DNA from: an uncultured Alteromonadaceae bacterium
GTDB taxonomy: Bacteria; Pseudomonadota; Gammaproteobacteria; Enterobacterales; Alteromonadaceae
Assembly (NCBI GenBank): GCA_947501935.1
Contig: CANMXU010000007.1
Coordinates: 62,001-126,000 of the forward strand
Reading direction: 5' to 3'
DNA length: 64,000 nucleotides
In this document: positions 1-8,354 of the stretch, piece by piece
How positions within the stretch are numbered: the first letter of the stretch is position 1
Layout: each line of letters opens with the position of its first letter
Made by a program: the position numbers and the translations under genes
The notes under the pieces: model-generated
The model's input: only the letters and a program-made list of their open reading frames with translations
Told to the model about the DNA's origin: nothing
Database searches by the model: none

Positions 1-78
1 GATTTTGCTAGTACAGAAGCGTTAATGGCCAGCGCGAATGATAAATTAGCTAACGCTTTAACTGCTCGTATAAAGTAA
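1..78 (+). CDS. C-terminal end of a probable 3-deoxy-7-phosphoheptulonate (DAHP) synthase, partial
   Basis: The window opens inside a reading frame that ends at a TAA at 76-78. The visible 25 residues include the pattern D-F-x-x-T-E-x-L followed by LANALTARIK. This resembles the last helix of AroF/AroG-type DAHP synthases, which end with similar Leu-Ala-x-Ala-Val-x-Ala-Arg sequence. The gene lies directly upstream of tyrA in the same direction, which matches the common aroF-tyrA operon. DAHP synthase condenses phosphoenolpyruvate with erythrose 4-phosphate at the entry to the shikimate pathway. The identification rests on a short tail and on context. Confidence 0.5.
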   Translation, partial: DFASTEALMASANDKLANALTARIK

Positions 79-167
79 TTTACTGAGGTAAAATTCAGTA
101 CATATTTTAATATACAGTTTCACGTATTATTTAGTGTAATAACAAATAGGGAATAAGTAGATAACGT

Positions 168-1301
168 ATGGCAAGCTTTGATGAGAAGTTAACAAATCTT
201 CGCGATCAAATTGATGATATTGATAGTCAATTAGTGAGCTTATTAGCTCAACGCCGTGAAGTAACCACACAAGTGGGGGAGTTGAAAAGCCAAGTTGGCA
301 TGCCTATCTACGCACCTGAACGTGAAGCTCAATTATTATTAAAACGACGTAATCAAGCTATTAATGCTGGAATATCTGCTGATTTAATCGAAGATGTTCT
401 CAGGCGATTAATGCGAGACTCGTATGTTAGTCAAGATGCTAGCGGTTATCAGTGCATTAACCCAGAATGTAAAAAAGTAGTGATTGTTGGCGGTCGTGGT
501 CAGCTCGGTGGTATTTTTGCTGATCTGTTCACTCGCTCTGATTATCAAGTAGATATTATTGGTCAAGACGACTGGCCCAATGCCGAGCAAATTTTGGCAG
601 GTGCGGGTTTAGTTTTAGTTGCGGTACCTATTCAATTAACTTCGATGATCATTGAAAAGCTCAATACCTTACCCGATGATTGCATTTTAGCGGATGTTAC
701 CAGTATTAAAGAGTTGCCTTTAGCCAAAATGCTGAAAGTGCATAAAGGCCCTGTGGTTGGCTTACATCCGATGTTTGGTCCTGATGTTGCCGGTTTGATT
801 AAGCAAACTATTATCACCTGTGAAGGGCGCTCACCTGAGCAGTATCAGTGGTTATTGCGTCAGTTCCAAGTTTGGGGCGCTAAAATTTATCCGGTTGATG
901 CACAATCTCATGACCAAGCAATGTCGATGGTACAAGTAATGCGTCACTTCTCAACGATTGCTTACGGATATCACTTAATGACAGAAGGTGCTGACATTGC
1001 CCAATTGGTCGATATGAGCTCACCTATTTATCGTCTTGAATTAAGCATGGTTGGTCGTTTATTTGCTCAAGACCCGGTACTTTATTCAGATATTATTTTT
1101 GCTAACCCAGATAATGTGGCCATGATGAAGCGCTTCGCTTATCGATTTTTAACTCTATTAGAAGATGTTGAGTCAGGTGATAAAGCTTCTTTTGTTGAAA
1201 TGTTTACTCAAGTTTCAGATTGGTTTGGTGATTATGCCGATATCTTCTTACAAGAAAGTAAGTTGATGTTACTTAAAGCCAATGAGTTGAAAAAAGATTA
1301 G
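168..1301 (+). CDS. tyrA: T-protein: chorismate mutase / prephenate dehydrogenase
   Basis: Bifunctional cytoplasmic enzyme of tyrosine synthesis. It converts chorismate to prephenate and then oxidatively decarboxylates prephenate to 4-hydroxyphenylpyruvate with NAD. Residues 1-95 form an AroQ-type chorismate mutase helix bundle (LRDQIDDIDSQLVSLLAQRR near the start). A dinucleotide-binding motif GGRGQLGG lies at residues 108-115, followed by the prephenate dehydrogenase domain with the motif GLHPMFGPDV. At 377 residues it has the usual length for the fused enzyme. It follows the putative aroF by 89 bp and is probably cotranscribed with it. The lipoprotein gene starting at 1322 follows 20 bp later and may share the transcript. 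Confidence 0.96.
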   Translation: MASFDEKLTNLRDQIDDIDSQLVSLLAQRREVTTQVGELKSQVGMPIYAPEREAQLLLKRRNQAINAGISADLIEDVLRRLMRDSYVSQDASGYQCINPECKKVVIVGGRGQLGGIFADLFTRSDYQVDIIGQDDWPNAEQILAGAGLVLVAVPIQLTSMIIEKLNTLPDDCILADVTSIKELPLAKMLKVHKGPVVGLHPMFGPDVAGLIKQTIITCEGRSPEQYQWLLRQFQVWGAKIYPVDAQSHDQAMSMVQVMRHFSTIAYGYHLMTEGADIAQLVDMSSPIYRLELSMVGRLFAQDPVLYSDIIFANPDNVAMMKRFAYRFLTLLEDVESGDKASFVEMFTQVSDWFGDYADIFLQESKLMLLKANELKKD

Positions 1302-1321
1302 GAGCTAAGGGAGCCCAAAGC

Positions 1322-1816
1322 ATGTTTAATCGTATTATTGTAATTATGGTTACTTGTTTGCTTAGCTTTATTTCGGGATGTAGTTCGAGTAACAATACCA
1401 CTATTAAACCTGCTATTGGCACTATTACGGCTGAGCAGCTATTTGCACATCAGCCAATATTTCAAGAAAGCTTTCAACAGAAAGTCGCCTTGCAAGGCCG
1501 TGAACAGTTAGTTGAACAATGGCCTGAAGATCTACACATTGAAGTGTTTTTTGGTACATGGTGTCATGATAGTAAACGCGAAGTGCCAAAGTTCTTAGCG
1601 TTAATGGCTAAGCACCCACAAGTGAGTTATCAACTTACCGCGCTTGATTATAAGAAACAAGACCCGCTAAAACTAGCCCAAAGCCACCGGGTAAAATTCA
1701 CCCCTACTTTTATCGTGAAAAAAGCTAATAAAGAGATTGGCCGAATTGTTGAATATACTAAGCAAAGTTTTGTTAAAGATATTAGCGAGATGCTAAAAGT
1801 AGCAGATAAAAGTTAA
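1322..1816 (+). CDS. thioredoxin-fold lipoprotein with a WCHDS motif
   Basis: A lipoprotein signal peptide ends at Cys20 (lipobox F-I-S-G-C), so the mature protein should be membrane-anchored and face the periplasm. Residues 74-84 read EVFFGTWCHDS, a thioredoxin active-site region in which the usual CxxC is CxxS (Cys81, Ser84). A later K-F-T-P-T segment supplies the cis-proline loop typical of the fold. At 164 residues it is the size of TlpA/thioredoxin-like lipoproteins. With a single active-site cysteine it is more likely a monothiol exchanger or redox-inactive scaffold than a classical dithiol oxidoreductase. It sits 20 bp after tyrA, but no functional link to tyrosine synthesis is evident. 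The exact substrate is unknown. Confidence 0.75.
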   Translation: MFNRIIVIMVTCLLSFISGCSSSNNTTIKPAIGTITAEQLFAHQPIFQESFQQKVALQGREQLVEQWPEDLHIEVFFGTWCHDSKREVPKFLALMAKHPQVSYQLTALDYKKQDPLKLAQSHRVKFTPTFIVKKANKEIGRIVEYTKQSFVKDISEMLKVADKS

Positions 1817-1821
1817 GTATC

Positions 1822-1853
1822 GTATTTAAGCTATGTTTTTATAGCTTAAATAC
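1822..1853. terminator. perfect 13-bp hairpin between convergent genes
   Basis: The sequence GTATTTAAGCTAT pairs perfectly with ATAGCTTAAATAC across a GTTTTT loop. It starts 6 bp after the stop of the thioredoxin-like gene, in the gap between two converging genes, so it may end transcription. There is no uninterrupted T tract after the stem, which lowers confidence in intrinsic termination. Confidence 0.45.
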
Positions 1854-1949
1854 ATCACTTGAAATGTTTTTCGTCTTGGTATTTATTTTTTATTTTAAGG
1901 CTTTGATATTAGTTTGAGCAACTGTCATTAATAGCTATTAGCTAAAAAT

Positions 1950-2558
1950 TTAAAAACGATAAGCCAAACCCACAGATATCAAAGTTTCCGTCCATACGGC
2001 GCCGTCAAATTGCGCGCTACAAACATCACCTTTACAAAATGACTGATCTTCCTCGTCAACTAGTGCAGCATAAGCTCGAATTTCGGTAACTAATGCTAAG
2101 TTTTGAGCAAATTCATAACGAGTGCCCATCGCAATAGTTGCAGAAGGGTAAAGCTCATCAGACTCTTCTGTATCAAAATAAGCTCCGCCTAAACCAATAG
2201 AAAAAGTAGTTACATAGTTCCTCTGTTTAAAGAGCGCAATACCATTGAAGTGAGCATAGAGCACGTCTAGGCTATGGTTTTCATCACCAGCAACATTGGC
2301 AAAATCATGACTTACATAATTAACGAGAATTTGCCCCTGACCACGCGGGGTATCTTGCCAAGCAAAACCCAAACCTATACTAGTAGCAGAGTCGACATTA
2401 ATATTTTCACCCGTAACAGGATCGCTAAGATCAGAGCTGAACATTTGCCCAACATAAGGCGTTATTTCTAAATTTTCTGCATAAACACTTGGTATTGCCA
2501 ATAAAAATAAAGAGATAAAATAAACGCTACAGCGTTTTGCTTTACTAACCAGTTTCAT
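1950..2558 (-). CDS. outer-membrane beta-barrel protein, function unknown
   Basis: The 202-residue product starts with a Sec signal peptide (hydrophobic core FISLFLLAIPS, probable cleavage after V-Y-A). It continues with short alternating polar/aromatic strands such as LEITPYVGQMF and ends in GLAYRF. A C-terminal phenylalanine is the classical recognition signal for Bam-mediated insertion in the outer membrane. Size and strand spacing suit a small 8-stranded barrel of the OmpA/OmpW-like type. Two Cys residues lie in a short acidic segment near residue 175 (SFCKGDVCS) and could form a disulfide in a loop. Neighbours give no hint of its role. Confidence 0.7.
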   Translation of the reverse strand: MKLVSKAKRCSVYFISLFLLAIPSVYAENLEITPYVGQMFSSDLSDPVTGENINVDSATSIGLGFAWQDTPRGQGQILVNYVSHDFANVAGDENHSLDVLYAHFNGIALFKQRNYVTTFSIGLGGAYFDTEESDELYPSATIAMGTRYEFAQNLALVTEIRAYAALVDEEDQSFCKGDVCSAQFDGAVWTETLISVGLAYRF

Positions 2559-2670
2559 GAGTTTTCCCTTTTTATTCTGCCAATGTTTAGCTAGTTGTTG
2601 ATCACTGAGCTTATAAACAGCAGTTCTTCATTACAATGTAGTCAGTTTTTATACACTTATCAATGTATTG

Positions 2671-3312
2671 TTATTGTTCAATCTTAGATGCTTGCTCGGT
2701 CATAGCGGTTAAACTTTGCAGTAATACTTTTCCTACAAGCATACTAATAGCATGACCTTCTTCATTGCTTAATGAGGGCAGTGTAATAGCTGCAAGCTTG
2801 GTATTTTGCGTGCTACTGATAATTTCGCCTTCATTAATAACAATACTATGCACGACCGCATAAGGCTCTAATTGCTGCTCCGCTGCGCTGAGCTCTTTTT
2901 GTCGTGCCACTAAATTTACTTTGAGGTTATGGGTTAACTGTTCAAGCGCATTTTGCTGCTTGGCTTTATCTCTCACGGTTAATGTTGGCTGGTTAATGGC
3001 CATTTGAGTGATCACCATAGGTGTTTTATTTAAGCTTTCTAGGGCAATACTAAAGTCAATTTTAGCTATTTGAAATACAGTGTTGTTGATACTGTTATCA
3101 ATAGTCATAAAGCGGATATTATTTATCACTCCGATACCTTGGTTGCTATCAATATCAACACTTTCAACTAAAACGTTAAATTGACTTAATTGTTGGCCGG
3201 TAGTTTCAATTTTTGATTTTACATAAGCATTTAATGAACCGTTCGCTAAATACCAAAGTGCGCCGCCAAGTGCTAATAAAATAACAAAGGCCAGAGGGGC
3301 AAGTTTATTCAC
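2671..3312 (-). CDS. single-pass membrane-anchored periplasmic protein, AsmA-like flavour, function unknown
   Basis: The 213-residue protein has one N-terminal transmembrane helix (APLAFVILLALGGALWYLA) followed by a periplasmic region. That region contains the hydrophobic strand pattern with 'INNIRF' and 'AINQPTLTV' that recurs in AsmA/DUF748-like proteins. The stretch around residues 120-150 is a charged helix. The family is not recognised with certainty. It is transcribed away from the membrane protein at 3567 and towards the outer-membrane protein at 1950, with about 110 bp between them. Envelope maintenance is a reasonable guess, but no catalytic motif is visible. Confidence 0.5.
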   Translation of the reverse strand: MNKLAPLAFVILLALGGALWYLANGSLNAYVKSKIETTGQQLSQFNVLVESVDIDSNQGIGVINNIRFMTIDNSINNTVFQIAKIDFSIALESLNKTPMVITQMAINQPTLTVRDKAKQQNALEQLTHNLKVNLVARQKELSAAEQQLEPYAVVHSIVINEGEIISSTQNTKLAAITLPSLSNEEGHAISMLVGKVLLQSLTAMTEQASKIEQ

Positions 3313-3566
3313 AGGATTTTCCTAGTAAAATGAATTGGGAAGTATAACGAGCTGATCTTACCCTAAATGTTTACTTGGGAGAATCGAGCATTTGTTAATT
3401 TAACGGCTAAGTTATTGCAACGACTATAAATGCGCTTCAAGCAAAACTATTATCAGCCAATAGCAGCAAATTAAATAGAAGGCGTAATAGAATAAAAATC
3501 ATTCGTATTGACTAAAAATCACCCAGTCGGTATAACTGATGCTGATAATTAAAATAATAATAGGAA

Positions 3567-4010
3567 ATGATGGTGATGTTTGAAGTAAATAAAAAAATGT
3601 GGTCGTTTAATTTTGGTTGTATTTTAGCGGCATCTTCAGTGTGGCTGGTAGCATTAGGAATGCAGATGCCAGTATTGACCTTGGTTGATCTTTCCCCAGC
3701 GTTTATTGATGCTTATTATAGCGTGGTGGTAACTTCAGTTTTTTCTATATTACTGACATTTCTAGTTATTACATTGATGAAGCGCGGTTTTAATATTCGT
3801 ACCAGTGATCATACTTTCTGGTTATTATTACCGCTGATTATTTTTGTATTAATGGCGCTTTTAACAGGGGCTCAATTATATTCACCATTACTAGCGGCAG
3901 CAGTGCCAGCGTTAACTATTGTATTGTTTTCAGGTTTGTTTTCTTCAGTAACTTCTTCATCAGCAAAGTCTACAGATGAAGCCCTTCACTTAGCCAAAGC
4001 AGGGGAGTAA
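3567..4010 (+). CDS. small integral membrane protein, function unknown
   Basis: The predicted product is 147 residues with about four transmembrane segments (roughly residues 13-32, 47-70, 83-102 and 106-126) and short polar loops. It ends in a soluble tail (SSSAKSTDEALHLAKAGE). No charged or metal-binding pattern suggests a function. The reading frame begins ATG-ATG-GTG-ATG. The AGGAA just upstream is too close to the first ATG, so translation may begin at 3570 or 3576. It stands alone between divergent and convergent neighbours. Confidence 0.55.
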   Translation: MMVMFEVNKKMWSFNFGCILAASSVWLVALGMQMPVLTLVDLSPAFIDAYYSVVVTSVFSILLTFLVITLMKRGFNIRTSDHTFWLLLPLIIFVLMALLTGAQLYSPLLAAAVPALTIVLFSGLFSSVTSSSAKSTDEALHLAKAGE

Positions 4011-4053
4011 TACTCCCTTGCTATGGGTTAGTTATGGTTAGCAATTGTAATTT

Positions 4054-5229
4054 TTATAAATCGCTACTGGGTACGCTAGTTGGGCTAATATGCTCAACTG
4101 GGTAGCAACCTAATACCTTGATGAATTTGGTTATTTCAGTGAGTTGTGCCAAGGCATCACGTAAAACAAAGCTTTTTAGGTTTTCTTCAACGTCAAGATA
4201 AAACATTTCTTCCCATGGGCGGCCTTGAATCGGGCGAGACTCAAGTTTGCACATATTAATGCCTTTTTCTTTTAAGATGATTAAACATTCCACTAAAGCG
4301 CCAGGTTTTTGCTCTGTCGCTAAAATTATGGTGGTTTTGGCTGGTATTTGCTCAGCTACATCTACAGGCTTACGCGCAACCAATATAAAGCGGCTATGGT
4401 TTTCTACTTGGTTTGCGATAGATTTTTCGAGAGCGTGTAATTTATATAACTGTCCGCCTTCTTCACTACCAATAACGGCTACGCTATCACTTTGTAATTC
4501 AAAAGCTTGTGCCATAGCATCGGCAGTACTATCACAGTACTCAATACGTATATCAGCTTGTTTATCTAAGAAATTACTACATTGAGCAAAAGGCTGACCA
4601 TGAGCGTAAATGGTTTTAATATTCTCTAACTTTGTATTTACTGCGGTTAATAAGCAATGCTCAATGGGTTGGGTAATTTCGCCAACAATCGATAAGTTAG
4701 TATGTTGCAGTAAGTCGTAAACCTCATTAATACTACCTGAACTGGTGTTTTCAATGGGTAACATGCCGTAATCAACATGGCCTGACTCAACCAATTGCAT
4801 AATTTCAGTGAAGCTTTTACAGCCTGACTCAATAATTTTTTCAGCACGACGAGAAAAATAACGGTGGCTGGCAAGGTAACTGTATGAGCCTTTATCACCT
4901 AAAAATGCCACGCTAACTGTTGGCACTTGAATATTAGGATTAGTTAATTGCTGCAAATAAGCTTGCTGATTTAATACGGAGTCTTCAATAATCGTTTGGA
5001 AAATGCTGGTGACATAATGGGCATCTAAGCCGAGTACTTTACCTTGCTTGATTAAGCGGATAAGCAATTCTTGCTCACGTTGTTGGTCACGAATCGGACG
5101 TACTTGATGAACTTTACTTTTGGCAACACTTGTAGTTAAGGCGCGACGTTTAGCAAATAGTTCAAGCAGTTGTTGATCAAGCTCGGTAATGTGTTTTCTT
5201 ATTTCTGTTAAATCTAGTGTATCTTCCAC
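4054..5229 (-). CDS. pheA: P-protein: chorismate mutase / prephenate dehydratase
   Basis: Bifunctional cytoplasmic enzyme of phenylalanine synthesis. It makes prephenate from chorismate and dehydrates it to phenylpyruvate. The order is an AroQ chorismate mutase domain (residues 1-95), a prephenate dehydratase domain (about 105-285, including GDKGSYSYLA and the PIENTSSGSI motif) and a C-terminal ACT domain (about 297-375). The ACT domain carries GALVECL and the ESRP motif that binds the allosteric inhibitor phenylalanine. At 391 residues the length is normal. Transcription is predicted to be controlled by the upstream phenylalanine attenuator (leader peptide 5368-5424, terminator 5303-5330), in addition to feedback inhibition. 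Confidence 0.97.
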   Translation of the reverse strand: MEDTLDLTEIRKHITELDQQLLELFAKRRALTTSVAKSKVHQVRPIRDQQREQELLIRLIKQGKVLGLDAHYVTSIFQTIIEDSVLNQQAYLQQLTNPNIQVPTVSVAFLGDKGSYSYLASHRYFSRRAEKIIESGCKSFTEIMQLVESGHVDYGMLPIENTSSGSINEVYDLLQHTNLSIVGEITQPIEHCLLTAVNTKLENIKTIYAHGQPFAQCSNFLDKQADIRIEYCDSTADAMAQAFELQSDSVAVIGSEEGGQLYKLHALEKSIANQVENHSRFILVARKPVDVAEQIPAKTTIILATEQKPGALVECLIILKEKGINMCKLESRPIQGRPWEEMFYLDVEENLKSFVLRDALAQLTEITKFIKVLGCYPVEHISPTSVPSSDL

Positions 5230-5302
5230 CGGGAGATCCTTATATTGAGTGACTATTTTTCGCAGTGATTATTTAAGTTGCGTAATAAGTTTTAGCGTAA
5301 AC

Positions 5303-5330
5303 ATAAAAAAACCTCCTTAAGGGAGGTTTT
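5303..5330 (-). terminator. pheA attenuator terminator
   Basis: On the minus strand AAAACCTCC pairs with GGAGGTTTT across a 5-nt loop (9-bp stem), directly followed by a run of seven T. It lies between the leader-peptide stop and the pheA start, where an attenuator is expected. The 5' arm (TCCCTTAA) can instead pair with TTAAGGGA, which overlaps the leader stop codon. That alternative is the antiterminator. Confidence 0.88.
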
Positions 5331-5367
5331 TATCATCGTTATTAATTTCTTTGATGAAAAACTTCCC

Positions 5368-5424
5368 TTAAATAATTAAGGAGAAAAAGAAACTAAAGGC
5401 TGTGGTAACGATGATATTTTTCAT
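5368..5424 (-). CDS. pheL: phenylalanine leader peptide controlling pheA
   Basis: An 18-codon reading frame on the minus strand reads MKNIIVTTAFSFFFSLII and stops with TAA at 5368-5370. Four of five consecutive codons after Ala9 are Phe (F-S-F-F-F), the signature of a pheA leader. E. coli PheL is similarly short and Phe-rich. The segment after the Phe codons can form the three alternating structures of an attenuator. CCTTAA (codons 15-16) pairs with TTAAGG (pause), TTAAGGGA pairs with TCCCTTAA (antiterminator), and the latter is otherwise part of the terminator stem at 5303-5330. Stalling at Phe codons when charged tRNA-Phe is scarce would favour antitermination. No clear Shine-Dalgarno is seen before the ATG. 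Confidence 0.85.
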   Translation of the reverse strand: MKNIIVTTAFSFFFSLII

Positions 5425-5466
5425 AATGTTAATGTATCGGTGTCAGGGCAATTGTGCAACCAATTC

Positions 5467-5475
5467 CTTATACCA
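5467..5475 (-). promoter_or_regulatory. candidate extended -10 promoter for the pheL-pheA transcript
   Basis: On the minus strand TGG-TATAAG resembles an extended -10 element (TGn-TATAAT). It lies about 42 bp before the pheL ATG and would place the start of transcription near 5460. No good -35 hexamer is seen, which is tolerated with an extended -10. Confidence 0.35.
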
Positions 5476-5512
5476 ATTTTTGTCATTTTAGACTGAATTG
5501 TCCTTTCGGATT

Positions 5513-5902
5513 TTACAGTGGCATTGATAGCCAAATAATAGCAACAGATGATGCAAAACCTACCGTCCACGCTAAGCTGCGTAATAAACTAATATTTAAT
5601 AGATATAAAATATTAAAGGCAATGCGAGCAACAATATGAGCTATTGCTAAGGTTTGAATTGTTGAGCCGGTGTTGTTGGTAATAATGGCTAATAAAATTG
5701 CCGGAGCAAAAGATATCAAAGCTTCAAAGGCATTTTGATGAGCGGCTAATGCACGTGCGCCAAAACCTGTTAATTGTGCTTGTTGATTCCGCGGGTGCTT
5801 GTTGTCATATCCTCCCTGTTGGTTCATGGCAATGGCTAGCGGTACTTTAGCTAACATAGGTAAGAGTACTGAGATGAACAGACATACAATTAATACGGTC
5901 AT
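5513..5902 (-). CDS. MAPEG family membrane protein
   Basis: The 129-residue product has four hydrophobic segments. It also has the family hallmark around residues 36-60: D-N-K-H-P-R-N-Q-Q-A-Q-L-T-G, then ARALAAHQNAFEA. MAPEG proteins (membrane-associated proteins in eicosanoid and glutathione metabolism) are trimeric inner-membrane proteins. Bacterial members of this type are mostly uncharacterised, though some act as glutathione transferases or peroxidases. The gene is separated from pheA by the attenuator region and from the acylase gene by about 70 bp. It is transcribed in the same direction as both but appears independent. Confidence 0.85.
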   Translation of the reverse strand: MTVLIVCLFISVLLPMLAKVPLAIAMNQQGGYDNKHPRNQQAQLTGFGARALAAHQNAFEALISFAPAILLAIITNNTGSTIQTLAIAHIVARIAFNILYLLNISLLRSLAWTVGFASSVAIIWLSMPL

Positions 5903-5972
5903 AAAAATTCCTATTTTTTCAAAAAAGGTTATTGAACACAGATATTAAATATTCGATTACAAACCATGCTTT

Positions 5973-8354
5973 TTAATAACTAAGTAAAGTTAAAGTGTAT
6001 TTGGTTTTTCCAGGTAAAAAAGCGGATGGCTTACCTTGTTCCCAATCACTGTGCCCCATACCATAATATGGACTCCATGGATGGCCGGCTTGACTGGTTG
6101 GCATATGTAAAATGCCTTGTTCTTCATACCCCGGAGAAACCACCATGCGCTCTGATGCTCCAAAACTTTGTCCTTGTACTTTCGGCATATAACTGTCGCC
6201 AGAAAGCTGGGTTTTAGGCATGTCTAACCATAAGCCAATTAAAGGCACCGCTTTGCTTAGCGGATGTTGAATAACACTAGTGTTTTGTTGACCCCAAGTA
6301 GCGGCAGATAAGGGCTGATTTTCAGTCATGTCAGCGAGGGTTTTATTTAAAGCATTCTGTAGTAATACCGTCCAGTTTTGCTCTGGTCGCCATAAAAAAT
6401 TATCAGGTTGTTGATTAACCATTTGCCACAGTGGCGTTTCAATTTGATGTCGAATACTGTGAAAACTATAGCTGCTGTCTAACTGCTCTAAGCTTTCATT
6501 GAGCTGTGAAAAAACTTGCTCACGTACGACTAATCTAAAATTTCGAACGATGCGATAAGCAACCGAGTCAACACCAGCTGTTAAGTTTTTAGTTTTAATA
6601 AATTGCTGAGCTGCTTGCCAATGGGGATATTTTTTTATTGCTGCAGGGGTTATTACTTTTTCGAGCAGAAAACTTTGCCAAGGTTTTAAAAACTCAGCTC
6701 TATCATCTAAAGCAATATCCAGTAAACTTTGCTCTGAAAATGCCGGCTTAGCCAATAATCTATCTTTAATTTGTTGCGATCTCGCGCCTAAGGCGTAACC
6801 ACCGTTGCCTATTTTCGCTAACATTTCCCCACCAACCACTCTTGAGTTGGCTGTCCATAGGCGATTATGCTCTGGGTTTTTAATACGAGGGTATTCATTT
6901 GGCGTTAAATACCCTAGCCAAGCATTATTACCATCAGACCAGCTTTTTGGCGTTTCGCCAATATTACCTCGTTTGCGCGGCATCGGGCCGCTAATAGTCC
7001 AGCCGATATTGCCTTCGCGATCACCCACAACTATATTTTGTGCTGGCATGCCTGAGCGGTTGGCAACATCAAATGCTTGCTCAACTGAACTTGCTTGTTC
7101 GAGTTCTATTTGGGTAAGGTTAACCGCTTCTTTGTCATGGGCAACCCAGCGGTAGGCAAGCATTTGGCCTAAGTGATTTTCACCAATAACTGGTCCCCAC
7201 TGAGTTTCTTGGCTAATAAATTCAAGCGGTTGTTGATCTTTTATCGCAATAATATGTTGGTGGTTTTCGAAATTAATGTAGCCGTTGACGGTTAAGTATT
7301 GCGATTTGTCCTCATTGGTTTCTAACACAATAACATCATTCCAATCGCCATAACTGTTAGTAAAACCCCAAGCAATTTCTCCATTACTACCGGCAATAAT
7401 ATTAGGTGTGCCAGGTAATGAAACACCAGTTACCTTAACTGCCTTACCTTGTTCAAAGTACTCAAATGAAGCTCTAAACCAAGTATTCGGTACTCGAATA
7501 TTTAAGTGCATGTCGTTGGCAATAATGGCGCTTTTTGTATGGCTGATTTTTCCTGATACTGCCCAGCTATTAGAGCCCGGAAATTGTTCAGTTTGGTTAT
7601 CAATATTAGTAATGTTTTGATTATTCGCTGCTATCCCTGAAGCCGCTGGCCAAGGCTGTTTTGGGATGGGGGAGGCTGAATATATTGAGCCGTCAATAGC
7701 AGCGTCCCACTTACTGCCTTTGGGCGATAAAAATTGATAGGCTTCATCGGCTAACACCGCGGCAAGTAAACCCAGTGTACGTTCACGTTCACCATCATGT
7801 TTTTGCAACTCAATGTACATGCTTAATACCGTAAGTACTGTATCTTCTTCTTGCCATTCAACCGGATCTTGGCGTAGCAATAAATATTCAAAGGGTACAG
7901 ATTTAAGGTAATTAAGCCCTTGATTAACCCCTTGAGTATAGCCTTTAACTATTGCGAGTTGCTCAGCAGGTAAGGTTTTAATTATCTTGCGAGCCCGATC
8001 TCTAAAGCGGTGCTTTCTAATCGACTTATCATAATCAATGGCGGCTGCGCCAAATAAGCTCGATAACTCACCAGCAGCTTTTCTTCTTAATAAGTCCATT
8101 TGAAAAAAGCGCTCTTGAGCGTGAATAAACCCTGTGGCGACAGCAACATCAATACGCGATTGTGCTTTTATTGTTGGAATACCTTGCCGGTCTCGTTCAA
8201 CAACCACTTTTTCAGCAAGACCATAAATAGTCTCTTTCCCATCTAGCAATGGCAGCGCACTGTCTATTTGACTATAAAGCCATGTTGCGCCATTGATAGT
8301 AATAAAAATGAAAACGAAACAGAAACCAATTAAGGCAGTTTTATATTTATGCAT
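5973..8354 (-). CDS. penicillin acylase family protein (Ntn hydrolase)
   Basis: A 793-residue periplasmic N-terminal-nucleophile hydrolase precursor. Residues 8-27 are a hydrophobic signal or anchor. The alpha-subunit region carries R-D-x-x-G-I-P-T-I and ATGFIHAQERFFQMDLLRR, standard for the family. The autoprocessing site is the G|SNSWAVSG sequence, in which Ser261 would become the N-terminal nucleophile of the beta chain after removal of a Gln/Asn-rich linker (about 240-260). Later conserved segments include HLNIRVPNTWF and NGEIAWGFTNSYGDW. Family members cleave amide bonds of penicillins, acyl-homoserine lactones or other N-acyl compounds, so the substrate cannot be read from sequence. It stands alone. 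Confidence 0.9.
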   Translation of the reverse strand: MHKYKTALIGFCFVFIFITINGATWLYSQIDSALPLLDGKETIYGLAEKVVVERDRQGIPTIKAQSRIDVAVATGFIHAQERFFQMDLLRRKAAGELSSLFGAAAIDYDKSIRKHRFRDRARKIIKTLPAEQLAIVKGYTQGVNQGLNYLKSVPFEYLLLRQDPVEWQEEDTVLTVLSMYIELQKHDGERERTLGLLAAVLADEAYQFLSPKGSKWDAAIDGSIYSASPIPKQPWPAASGIAANNQNITNIDNQTEQFPGSNSWAVSGKISHTKSAIIANDMHLNIRVPNTWFRASFEYFEQGKAVKVTGVSLPGTPNIIAGSNGEIAWGFTNSYGDWNDVIVLETNEDKSQYLTVNGYINFENHQHIIAIKDQQPLEFISQETQWGPVIGENHLGQMLAYRWVAHDKEAVNLTQIELEQASSVEQAFDVANRSGMPAQNIVVGDREGNIGWTISGPMPRKRGNIGETPKSWSDGNNAWLGYLTPNEYPRIKNPEHNRLWTANSRVVGGEMLAKIGNGGYALGARSQQIKDRLLAKPAFSEQSLLDIALDDRAEFLKPWQSFLLEKVITPAAIKKYPHWQAAQQFIKTKNLTAGVDSVAYRIVRNFRLVVREQVFSQLNESLEQLDSSYSFHSIRHQIETPLWQMVNQQPDNFLWRPEQNWTVLLQNALNKTLADMTENQPLSAATWGQQNTSVIQHPLSKAVPLIGLWLDMPKTQLSGDSYMPKVQGQSFGASERMVVSPGYEEQGILHMPTSQAGHPWSPYYGMGHSDWEQGKPSAFLPGKTKYTLTLLSY

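Noticed and set aside
4247..4585. 112-residue open frame on the plus strand
   Set aside because: It lies antisense to pheA inside well-conserved coding sequence and is a frame shadow.
5432..5458. TTGCAC-17-TACATT promoter for pheA on the minus strand
   Set aside because: Spacing is good, but the start of transcription would fall on the leader peptide ATG, leaving no room for translation initiation.
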